From assembly GCF_025150565.1 (NCBI RefSeq), contig NZ_CP102283.1, forward strand, positions 1,860,001 through 1,924,000: a stretch of 64,000 nt of DNA, given 5' to 3'. Positions 7,226 through 13,868 of the stretch are shown one piece after another. The notes beneath the pieces are model-generated. The model had not been told where the DNA came from, ran no database searches, and was given only the letters and a program-made list of their open reading frames with translations. How positions within the stretch are numbered: position 1 is the first letter of the stretch; every line of letters starts with the position of its first letter. The stretch comes from Granulicatella adiacens ATCC 49175. GTDB taxonomy: Bacteria > Bacillota > Bacilli > Lactobacillales > Aerococcaceae. A program made the position numbers and the translations under genes.

Positions 7226-7969
7226 TTAAATTATGTCTATTTCCTTCCTTCTTCTCTCTCCATACTTAGGATTAATTATACTAAATAAGCGAATTTGTTC
7301 TTCTTGAAAAAGGGTATTATAACGGTCAAAATCTCCATTAGCATTAGTCCATGCATTTTTTGATGCAATTCTAGTAACATATGATTGCAAAAGATAATAA
7401 AGAATATCTTCCTTATTATCAAATTTTATCTCAGAATTTATTTTGCCACGTTCGACACCAACAATGTAGTAATAATCGCCCTCTAAATAAATAGTACGCC
7501 CTTCCGGTAAGAATAGAGATGGTTTTTCTTCTGTAAATAAATCCGACTGATTAAGATTTGTCTCCCCTATTTTTAATAGTAATTCCATTAATTCTTGCTT
7601 TAACTGCATTATTTTTACCTCGGTTTCGTCTCTCATCTTCTGGTGATCCTCTTTTTCATCCCAGAGGGGGGAGGAATAATCCGGGGTTTTCCCTATCTTT
7701 ACTCTGAATTGATTAGATTTTATAAAATGTTCTAATTTTTCCAAAAAAGCTATTTTTGCATCTTCAAAACTAGTAAACTCTATCGTATTCCCCATAACAT
7801 ATGATCTATCATCTCGACCATTAATCATAAATTTACCATCTCTATAGAATAAGTGAAATGCCCATGGTAATCGTTTGTTTTCGTCGAATAAAACGTAATG
7901 TAAGCTCTCGAAATGACGTTTATTTATTTCTTGTTCAACTATATATTTCATGTTCTCAATATCAATCAT
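7226..7969 (-). CDS. Two-domain immunity protein: Imm59-like plus Imm63-like
   Basis: 247 residues from the ATG at 7969 (MIDIENMKY), which overlaps the stop of the upstream gene by eight bases. A longer form from 8014 is less likely. Residues ~1-105 follow the Imm59-like layout ('HFESLHYVLFDEN', 'HLFYRDGKF', 'DDRSYVMGNTIEF', 'YSSPLWDE'). After a helical linker, residues ~150-247 resemble Imm63: 'IYLEGDYYYIVGVERGKI', 'LYYLLQSYVTRIAS', 'FDRYNTLFQEEQIRLFSIIN', basic end. A fused pair could protect against two toxins at once. Both domain names rest on motif memory. Confidence 0.6.
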   Translation of the reverse strand: MIDIENMKYIVEQEINKRHFESLHYVLFDENKRLPWAFHLFYRDGKFMINGRDDRSYVMGNTIEFTSFEDAKIAFLEKLEHFIKSNQFRVKIGKTPDYSSPLWDEKEDHQKMRDETEVKIMQLKQELMELLLKIGETNLNQSDLFTEEKPSLFLPEGRTIYLEGDYYYIVGVERGKINSEIKFDNKEDILYYLLQSYVTRIASKNAWTNANGDFDRYNTLFQEEQIRLFSIINPKYGERRRKEIDII

Positions 7970-8291
7970 CGATTTTCTCCCATAATGGAGAGGAGTATTC
8001 AGGAACTTCTCCATTTTTTATAGCAGCTCTATTTATTTTCACAGTGAGGTCTAGTTTTTCTATAAATTTATTTTTTGCATCCTCAAAATTATCAAATTCC
8101 AATTTTTTGTTATAACTTGCTCGATCCATTGTAGCGTAAACAAAATAATGTTCACTAGTAGAATCAAACTCAATTCGAACTTCCCATTCACCTGGTCTAT
8201 GATCATTGAAAATACAATATCTCAAACTTTCATATCCCAATAATTTAATTTCTTCTATTAGTTCTTGTTTCTCTTTATCTAAATTTACCAT
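7962..8291 (-). CDS. Imm59-like immunity protein, copy 4
   Basis: 109 residues: 'LLGYESLRYCIFNDHR', 'EWEVRIEFD', 'YFVYATMDRAS', 'DAKNKFIEKLD', end 'YSSPLWEKIDD'. Very similar to 3132-3461 and 6819-7148. Its TGA overlaps the start of the two-domain gene (ATGATTGA), so the two are translationally coupled. Confidence 0.65.
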   Translation of the reverse strand: MVNLDKEKQELIEEIKLLGYESLRYCIFNDHRPGEWEVRIEFDSTSEHYFVYATMDRASYNKKLEFDNFEDAKNKFIEKLDLTVKINRAAIKNGEVPEYSSPLWEKIDD

Positions 8292-8354
8292 TATTTTACC
8301 TCTCTCAAGAACCCTAACTTTGCAGTCCTCTTTGTCCTGCGGGATACATCATTT

Positions 8355-8672
8355 TTAATCCTCCTCCCAAAGTGGTGACGAATATGGATGAGAAAATCCT
8401 AGTTCTGATGCTAAATGTTCAGCGTCAATTGTTTGTTTTAGTATACTCATGAATTTGTCTATAGCTTCATTAATAGTATCGTATTCCCAAGTTACTCCAA
8501 CAACATATGAGCGTTCATCTCTATTATTTATCATAAACTTGTTATCCCTATAAAATAGATGTGTCGCCCATGGAAGATTGCTCTGCTCATTAAACAACTC
8601 ATATCTCAACGTTTGAAAGTTATTCTTTCTAATTAATATTTCTATTTCCTGCTTTAAAATATCCATATCCAT
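8355..8672 (-). CDS. Imm59-like immunity protein, copy 5
   Basis: 105 residues from the ATG at 8672, with AGAGG seven bases upstream; a start at 8699 has no site. Layout: 'NNFQTLRYELFNEQ', 'WATHLFYRDNKFMI', 'DERSYVVGVTWEY', end 'YSSPLWEED'. Closest to the first domain of 7226-7969 and to 8700-9023. The short gap on its upstream side (8673-8699) leaves no room for a toxin remnant. On the other side, about 11 codons reading YPAGQRGLQS may be one. Confidence 0.6.
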   Translation of the reverse strand: MDMDILKQEIEILIRKNNFQTLRYELFNEQSNLPWATHLFYRDNKFMINNRDERSYVVGVTWEYDTINEAIDKFMSILKQTIDAEHLASELGFSHPYSSPLWEED

Positions 8673-8699
8673 CTCTATTCCTCTTTTTGTTAGCGACAA

Positions 8700-9023
8700 T
8701 TATTGTTCCGGCGTATCCCATAGTGGTGAAGGATACGGTGGTTTGAAACCTAACTTTCTTCCTTTTAAAGTCACTTCAACAAATCTTTCTAACTTATCTA
8801 TAAAATATTGTTTTGCATTTGAAAAAGAATCAAATTCAACGGTATTCCCTATGACATATGACCTTTCATCCCGCGTATTAATCTTGTATTTATTGTTGTC
8901 ATAAAAGAGATGAAAAGCATACGGCTGACTACTATGTTCATCAAACAACACATAAGATAGGCTTTCAAGACCCCGTTCTTTAATCTCTGATAAAAGTTCC
9001 AATTGTTGTTCTCTATGATCCAT
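8700..9023 (-). CDS. Imm59-like immunity protein, copy 6
   Basis: 107 residues, ATG behind AAAGGAG. Layout: 'RGLESLSYVLFDEH', 'PYAFHLFYDNNKYKI', 'DERSYVIGNTVEFDSF', 'YPSPLWDTPEQ'. First of the Imm59-like run in transcription order. Six related copies in 6 kb is far more than one toxin would need. It reads as an accumulated set giving protection against toxins of related strains. Confidence 0.65.
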   Translation of the reverse strand: MDHREQQLELLSEIKERGLESLSYVLFDEHSSQPYAFHLFYDNNKYKINTRDERSYVIGNTVEFDSFSNAKQYFIDKLERFVEVTLKGRKLGFKPPYPSPLWDTPEQ

Positions 9024-9055
9024 CGTTACTTTTCTCCTTTAAGAGTCACACCCTA

Positions 9056-9071
9056 CTCTACAGCCATCCCT
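9056..9071. repeat. 16-base direct repeat (second copy at 9663-9678)
   Basis: CTCTACAGCCATCCCT occurs here and again at 9663-9678, where it encodes the last codons and stop (GWL*) of the orphan toxin tip. The copies flank the putative immunity gene at 9098-9511, 607 bases apart. Duplication or short-homology recombination around a toxin end is the simplest reading. Confidence 0.7.
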
Positions 9072-9097
9072 ACCTTTTATTGTTAAACCATTTCGAA

Positions 9098-9511
9098 TTA
9101 CTCATATATATATAAACCTTTGCTCTTCTCTATACTAGGTGGTTGATTCATTCTAATCTTAGACATACTTGGAATATCGTCAGATTTGGTTAAGTTAAAA
9201 TCGATAAAAATGACTGTTTTTGAATCCTCATTAAACTTTCCTTCCACTGATAAATTATAACCTACAGTAGATACTCCATTGCTAATAGGCTCAACTGTCA
9301 TTGTGTTCCAATCAAATTGTATAGACTTAATTTTGGGATGTTTCACCTGTACCCATGCTACGATTTGTTTTTCACGTTCCTTCAACCATGCTAACTGCTT
9401 ATCTTTTGCGGTCGCAAAGATTGTATTCGTACGCCACTCTTGATTACTTAACACTACTGCGCCTACACCTAACAGCGTAACGGTTCCTATGATTGCTAGT
9501 TTTTTCTTCAT
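9098..9511 (-). CDS. Small membrane-anchored or secreted protein, putative immunity of the orphan tip
   Basis: 137 residues. The first ~22 form a basic start and hydrophobic helix ('MKKKLAIIGTVTLLGVGAVV') without a lipobox, so a membrane anchor or signal peptide is expected with the rest outside. The body is beta-rich with 'QFDWNTMTVEPI' and 'VGYNLSVEGKF'. I do not recognise a family; it faintly recalls other exported immunity proteins. It directly follows the orphan LXG toxin tip at 9665-10219, where an immunity gene is expected. An exported immunity would suit a toxin acting at the membrane or outside. GGGGTGGGG precedes the ATG. Confidence 0.5.
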   Translation of the reverse strand: MKKKLAIIGTVTLLGVGAVVLSNQEWRTNTIFATAKDKQLAWLKEREKQIVAWVQVKHPKIKSIQFDWNTMTVEPISNGVSTVGYNLSVEGKFNEDSKTVIFIDFNLTKSDDIPSMSKIRMNQPPSIEKSKGLYIYE

Positions 9512-9610
9512 TTCCCCACCCCTACCTTTTTCGTTATAAGATTTAACTTTTCTGCACTTTTATCATACCATATTCATGAAAATAAATTCGGTATTTTTTC
9601 AAAATTAATA

Positions 9611-9641
9611 CACAAAAATACCACTGGTAACCCAGTGGTAT
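9611..9641 (-). terminator. Intrinsic terminator after the orphan toxin tip
   Basis: Perfect 10-base stem ATACCACTGG / CCAGTGGTAT with loop TAAC (9618-9641), followed on the minus strand by TTTTGTG. It insulates the orphan tip from the downstream immunity genes. Confidence 0.75.
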
Positions 9642-9664
9642 CATCAATTATTGTATTTTAATCT

Positions 9665-10219
9665 CTACAGCCATCCCTTTGCTTTCAAATACTCATCCAG
9701 GATACGCAATTCAATCTCTGCCATGATCTCTTTTAAGTAGCTGTCCCAATCTGTTATATCACTATATCCACACCGTTTTTTATAAAGAGAGATTCCATAA
9801 CTATTTAAATTAATTAGAAAACCAATTAATCCTACATAATAACCATATGTTTTAGATTTTATCCCAAACATGTGATTATTTGGGACATCAACTACATCAT
9901 AAACCGTTTTTATTGGTGATTTCATCAACTCAGGATCTTGAACTTGCCTCTCGGTTATTGAAAGTTTTGGCACAGTCTTTCCATTCAAACTAAAGTTCTT
10001 AACGGCTTTAGAAACTGCGTATCCACCTACAAAGTTCCCTAATAAGTTCATCAACTGTGCGGTGTCTTCGTTTCCACCGAGAAGTTTTGTTCCGTGATAG
10101 GCTGCTTGACCAGTTGCTACACCTCCGACAAATCTTCATGTAAATTGCCTTAATCCTTGGGCAATACATTCTATCTGTACAATTGCTAGCAATACATCTG
10201 ATGTGAGAGTGAAAACAGC
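9665..10219 (-). pseudogene. Orphan LXG toxin cassette: duplicated pre-toxin region with a different tip
   Basis: From about 10219 the minus strand is homologous to residues ~345-425 of the intact LXG toxin ('LTSDVLLAIVQ...IAQGLRQF', 'ATGQAAYHGTKLLGG', 'AQLMNLLGNFVGGYAVSKAV', 'NFSLNGKTVPK'). There is one in-frame TGA near 10140. After TVPK identity stops, and a different ~100-residue tip follows ('LSITERQVQDPELMKS' ... 'LRILDEYLKAKGWL'). No LXG secretion domain is present, so it cannot be exported as it stands. The largest open part is 9665-10054. This has the form of the orphan CT modules of Rhs and CdiA loci: a homology arm plus an alternative tip, able to replace the active tip by recombination. 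Confidence 0.85.
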
Positions 10220-10255
10220 TAAATTTATTTTTATTCTATCTCTTATCTTAATTAT

Positions 10256-10546
10256 TTATCGTTCCAATAAATAATCAGCAATTATTTCCTCCAAAATAGA
10301 TATATCATCATTCACTTTCTTTCTTATCTGAAAATCATTATGCCAATAGTAAAGATCTGACAGGCCACCATGTGGTGGAAACAAAGATTTATATAGGTTC
10401 AACTTTTCTCTTGTACTTTGTATTTCGTCATTATTTAAAATTTCTCTTAAATACTTCAAAGTTTCCACCTGAGGTCTAATATCTCCCAATTGATATTTTT
10501 TAATTATTAGTAATAAGTTGTCAATTGCATTCTTAACATTTTTCAA
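10256..10546 (-). CDS. Putative immunity protein for the LXG toxin
   Basis: 96 residues from a TTG at 10546 with a strong GGAGGAG seven bases upstream. A longer reading from 10612 overlaps the toxin gene and lacks a site. The protein is helical and mixed-charge: 'NVKNAIDNLLLIIKKYQLGD', 'VETLKYLREIL', then 'DLYYWHNDF' and a final helix. No signal peptide, so cytoplasmic. It starts 15 bases after the toxin's TAA, the classic toxin-immunity arrangement, and the next feature is the orphan cassette. I do not know the family; immunity is inferred from position. Confidence 0.6.
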   Translation of the reverse strand: MKNVKNAIDNLLLIIKKYQLGDIRPQVETLKYLREILNNDEIQSTREKLNLYKSLFPPHGGLSDLYYWHNDFQIRKKVNDDISILEEIIADYLLER

Positions 10547-10560
10547 AATATTTCTCCTCC

Positions 10561-12330
10561 TTAATGAGTAATTATCCATGAATCTAAAACTTTCACACCA
10601 TCTATTTTCCACGGCGTATTAATAAATATTTGCTGTTTACTAAGCCCCCCTTGATAGACTCCTCCTTGATTCCCCACGGGTCCCTCAAAACCTATTGTTC
10701 CTTTAGGAATCAAAATTTTATAAACTTTATCAATGGCGGATTGCCCGCTGTAGGAACCATCTCTTTTGAGCCATATATCTTTCACAGCCGTATCAATCCT
10801 AACCTGCGCCCTAGACACAGGTGCATCTTTAGTAAACCATTGCCCTAAAGCATTTTGATTATTTCCGGCTCTATACAATATAGTGTCTTCTAAGAATTCA
10901 ATCTTATTATATCTCCCCCCGTAAAAATTTCTATTTGGCGTTGTTTTTAACTCTGATAAAGGGCCAGGGTTTGTAAAGGAATTATATTCATATCCATCTA
11001 TATCTACATATTTTGACTGAAATTTTTTTTCAAATTCAACTATTTCAACTTTTGGCACAGTCTTTCCATTCAAACTAAAGTTCTTAACGGCTTTAGAGAC
11101 TGCGTATCCTCCAACAAAGTTCCCCAATAAGTTCATCAGTTGTGCGGTTTCTTCGCTTCCACCGAGAAGCTTTGTACCATGATAGGCTGCTTGACCCGTT
11201 GCTATACTTCCGACTGTCCCCCAGAAGAACTGAGAGATTCCTTGGGCAATACTTTTTGTCTGCGCAATTGGTATGAACACCCCTGTTGTAAGACTGAAAA
11301 TTTGCCCCAAACTGTGGTATAACTCACCATTTCCTAAAAAAAGTGTATCTCGAATCGGATTTACCGCAACGGATTTTCCGTCGCCAGACAATCCATAATA
11401 AATATTCTGTCCAGCTTCGATAGAATTTGAAGCCCCATACATGGACAAAGCCATTGCTCCATACTTAAAAGCTGAGGTTACAATTGGCAACATAGTCCCA
11501 CCCGACATTACTAGAGCACTCGCACCCGCAATGATCGTTAAAACGCCAAAGACGAGATTCATAAGCCCTTGCTTGGTTCGTTCTTCGGCATGAAGTGCCT
11601 CCATGCGCACTTGATCACGTTCAAGAGCTGCTTGAATAATGCCCATACGATCATTTAGTTGGGCTGTCACTTGTTCATAGGCTACCATAAACCGTTGGAC
11701 AGAGGGTAGTTTTCCAAAGGCACCCGATTGATAACTTTCAAGACTACGATTTCTACTAGAATGTTCCGCTAACAAGCTTTTCGTTGCATCTAGTAATTCC
11801 TTAAACGCCTGCAAATCTTGGCGAGCATGCATCTCTTCATACTGCGTAATGGATTCGTCTAGATGCTTAATATCTTTCATCAGCTTCTCATATGTGAATT
11901 TCGTCTTTGTATGACTAGTTCCTTGGTAATTCACTAACCCTGCGACTCTCAGTTTGGCAGCTGTTAACTGCTCCAACTGGTGTTCGAATCGCTGCTTAGA
12001 CTTTCCTAGGTCTGAATGAAGCCCCTTATAGATATTCTCTGGCAATTCCGCATGGTTATGAGTGTCGATTTGATAATAGCCATCTTTATACAGTAACAAA
12101 CTCGTAGAATAGTCATTCATTAGTTGGAGAAAAGTTTGAAGAAGTGTTCCATGAACTTCTCTCATATAGGTTTGCGCACTCGTCATCGCTTTCCCCTGGA
12201 GACTACTATTCCCCGCAAATCCTTCAACCGCTTTGCTTAAGTTTGTTATTGACGCGCCCCATTGTTGGATGGTTTGATTCGTTTGGCCATGCATGGAGGT
12301 AATATCGTTAAATTTTACGTGATAACTCAT
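10561..12330 (-). CDS. LXG-domain T7SS toxin
   Basis: 589 residues, ATG behind AGGAGG. Residues 1-~200 are the helical LXG secretion domain, with the LXG motif in 'NSSLQGKAMTS'. Residues ~250-345 are a hydrophobic, glycine-rich middle ('LVFGVLTIIAGASALVMSGG') typical of LXG toxins and perhaps used in membrane passage. A conserved pre-toxin part ends at TVPK (~425), and a ~164-residue tip follows. The tip has 'YRAGNNQNALGQWFT', 'VSRAQVRIDTAV', 'VYKILIPKGTIGFEGPVG' and 'QGGVYQGG', a layout I associate with NAD-using or ADP-ribosyltransferase-like toxins; this is a guess. It is co-transcribed with two partner genes upstream and an immunity gene downstream. Expected T7SS substrate acting on competitor bacteria. 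Confidence 0.85.
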   Translation of the reverse strand: MSYHVKFNDITSMHGQTNQTIQQWGASITNLSKAVEGFAGNSSLQGKAMTSAQTYMREVHGTLLQTFLQLMNDYSTSLLLYKDGYYQIDTHNHAELPENIYKGLHSDLGKSKQRFEHQLEQLTAAKLRVAGLVNYQGTSHTKTKFTYEKLMKDIKHLDESITQYEEMHARQDLQAFKELLDATKSLLAEHSSRNRSLESYQSGAFGKLPSVQRFMVAYEQVTAQLNDRMGIIQAALERDQVRMEALHAEERTKQGLMNLVFGVLTIIAGASALVMSGGTMLPIVTSAFKYGAMALSMYGASNSIEAGQNIYYGLSGDGKSVAVNPIRDTLFLGNGELYHSLGQIFSLTTGVFIPIAQTKSIAQGISQFFWGTVGSIATGQAAYHGTKLLGGSEETAQLMNLLGNFVGGYAVSKAVKNFSLNGKTVPKVEIVEFEKKFQSKYVDIDGYEYNSFTNPGPLSELKTTPNRNFYGGRYNKIEFLEDTILYRAGNNQNALGQWFTKDAPVSRAQVRIDTAVKDIWLKRDGSYSGQSAIDKVYKILIPKGTIGFEGPVGNQGGVYQGGLSKQQIFINTPWKIDGVKVLDSWIITH

Positions 12331-12333
12331 TTA

Positions 12334-12630
12334 TCATCCTCCTAATTTCAACCCTGAAAATAAAGTATGACCTAATAATTGATCTGTTTTATCTAACTCT
12401 TTTCCAGTTTCTGCTACCTGTGTTATGTCTGCTTCTAGCAACGCACCATAAGTCGACACCAATTGATATAACTGGTCAAACTGCTCCTGATACAGATTTA
12501 ACACTTGTGAAGTTGACGTCTTCTCAATCTTAGGTTTTTGGACACTCATTAAACTATTCTTCGCACCCGAGAGACTACTCACATGCATCCCAAATACAAC
12601 TTGAGATAGTTGAATCGTTCCGTACATCAT
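12334..12630 (-). CDS. LXG-partner small helical protein (TIGR04197/DUF3130-like)
   Basis: 98 residues, helical, starting 'MMYGTIQLSQVVFG' and ending 'LLGHTLFSGLKLGG'. Size, position directly before the LXG toxin, and the central 'LYQEQFDQLYQLVSTYG' helix fit the WXG-like LXG-associated proteins that bind LXG domains and target them to the secretion machine. No signal peptide. Three bases separate it from the toxin gene, so translation is probably coupled. Either of two adjacent ATGs could start it; the second has better spacing to GGAGG. Confidence 0.7.
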   Translation of the reverse strand: MMYGTIQLSQVVFGMHVSSLSGAKNSLMSVQKPKIEKTSTSQVLNLYQEQFDQLYQLVSTYGALLEADITQVAETGKELDKTDQLLGHTLFSGLKLGG

Positions 12631-12639
12631 TTTTCCTCC

Positions 12640-13062
12640 CTAATGCAATAGTTTTTCAATATAATTTCCAATCGTATTAATCTGCGCTTGGAACCAACCG
12701 ATCAGACTTTGTTGATTAATTTTTTGATTTTCTAACCGCGTAATTTCATCGCAAATAGAATCGTAAAATGCATCCAATTCTCTTTGGTAAGCACTAAAAT
12801 CCTGCCTGAAATCCTCCCATTGGTGCACAAAGTTCTCTTTTCGTTGCCCTTTCCATTCCGGTTGGTCATCTTTACCCATAACTGAAATCTTAATCTCATG
12901 AATTTCACTTTGGATATTTCCTACTGACTTCTTTGCCGAACGGAGTTTTGCTAACTTGGCATCAATAGCACTAATCGTCGCCGAGGCTTCGGATATACTA
13001 TTATAATGGGAGCTGACTTGGCCTTGAAGGTCCTCAATTTCGCGGTAGTCAATTTTCCCCAT
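12640..13062 (-). CDS. LXG-partner protein, DUF5082-like
   Basis: 140 residues of predicted coiled coil with a central 'QPEWKGQRKENFVHQW'. The WKG is the WXG-type turn found in DUF5082 (YwqH-like) proteins. These pair with a second small helical protein to escort an LXG toxin. N-terminus 'MGKIDYREIEDLQGQV', C-terminal helix pair. GGAGGATAATTT precedes the ATG. It lies between the DUF4176 gene and the second partner gene. Confidence 0.7.
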   Translation of the reverse strand: MGKIDYREIEDLQGQVSSHYNSISEASATISAIDAKLAKLRSAKKSVGNIQSEIHEIKISVMGKDDQPEWKGQRKENFVHQWEDFRQDFSAYQRELDAFYDSICDEITRLENQKINQQSLIGWFQAQINTIGNYIEKLLH

Positions 13063-13065
13063 AAA

Positions 13066-13395
13066 TTATCCTCCAATGCCGTTAGATTCTTTTAATTCTG
13101 AAACATTTCCTTTTGGAATATCTGTTTCTTGCAACATCACTTCGATATTCTCTAACATGATTTCATTATCATCATCGGTGTATCCTTCTTGAACTACTTT
13201 AAGAATATCCTCTTGATTGAAATAAATTAAGCTATCTCCAACCATTCCTTCTGGATACAAGCAAGCACCGTAATCAAAACGATATACTTCCCCTTTTACA
13301 GGAAGGCCGATGACACGAGCAATAATCATCATTTTTTTCGTATTCCCCTTGAGAATCACGATACTTCCTAACGGTAACATTTTAACTTCTGACAT
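13066..13395 (-). CDS. DUF4176 protein, T7SS accessory
   Basis: 109 residues: 'MLPLGSIVILKGNTKKMMII' then 'YRFDYGACLYPEGM', which is the DUF4176 signature (L.P.GS.V.LKG..KK.MI..R). DUF4176 genes recur at the head of LXG operons in Firmicutes; a helper role in toxin maturation or export is presumed, but I know no reaction for it. Cytoplasmic. First gene of this operon, ATG behind GGGAGG, with an extended -10 promoter about 60 bases upstream. Confidence 0.8.
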   Translation of the reverse strand: MSEVKMLPLGSIVILKGNTKKMMIIARVIGLPVKGEVYRFDYGACLYPEGMVGDSLIYFNQEDILKVVQEGYTDDDNEIMLENIEVMLQETDIPKGNVSELKESNGIGG

Positions 13396-13453
13396 TCTTT
13401 AACCTCCCTGAATATAACAAACTTTTTTATTATTACTTTGCATAATTTTCTTT

Positions 13454-13462
13454 ATTATAGCA
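13454..13462 (-). promoter_or_regulatory. Extended -10 promoter of the LXG operon
   Basis: The minus strand reads TGCTATAAT (TATAAT = 13454-13459, TGC = 13460-13462), 59 bases before the DUF4176 start. No good -35 is visible, as allowed for extended -10 promoters. It lies in the 470-base gap 13396-13868, which otherwise holds the palindrome at 13549, a terminator at 13813 and no credible gene. Confidence 0.6.
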
Positions 13463-13548
13463 TAAGCACATTCACTAATTCATCCGTATTCCCTGCTATA
13501 ATTCTCAAAATACACAAAAATAATTCATTGAAATAATCTTATCTCTTA

Positions 13549-13594
13549 GATTTACAATATACTTAAGTATAACATCATATATTTGTTGTAAATC
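13549..13594. repeat. Nested inverted repeat upstream of the LXG operon
   Basis: GATTTACAA (13549-13557) and TTGTAAATC (13586-13594) are perfect inverted repeats. The perfect 12-base palindrome ATACTTAAGTAT (13559-13570) lies between them. It is about 90 bases upstream of the operon -10, so an activator or repressor site is possible. Confidence 0.5.
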
Positions 13595-13812
13595 GTATTA
13601 ATATAGTTCTTCCTCAATTGACTGATTTTGTTTAATTATATACTTAATAAGACTACCGCTTTTTGCCCCCTAATAAATCTCTATAAAAAGCACTTTATCT
13701 TAAAAAAGTTTTTAATTACAATTTTTGTATCAAAAATGATACATTTGCATTTTTGGTTAATTCCAAAACCAAATAAAAGCTATCGTTACGGTTCTAATCA
13801 GCTCTTGATAAA

Positions 13813-13852
13813 TAAAAAAAAGAAGGAATTAAACATATCGCTTAATTCCTTC
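13813..13852 (-). terminator. Intrinsic terminator after the downstream lipase gene
   Basis: Perfect 11-base stem GAAGGAATTAA / TTAATTCCTTC with a nine-base loop, followed on the minus strand by eight Ts. It ends the T7SS core transcript 16 bases after the lipase stop. Confidence 0.9.
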
Positions 13853-13868
13853 CTCGTAATTAGTTTTG

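Noticed and set aside
7970-8014. Upstream start at 8014 for the two-domain immunity gene
   Set aside because: It would overlap the preceding gene by 53 bases with no ribosome site; the ATG at 7969 overlaps the stop in the usual coupled manner.
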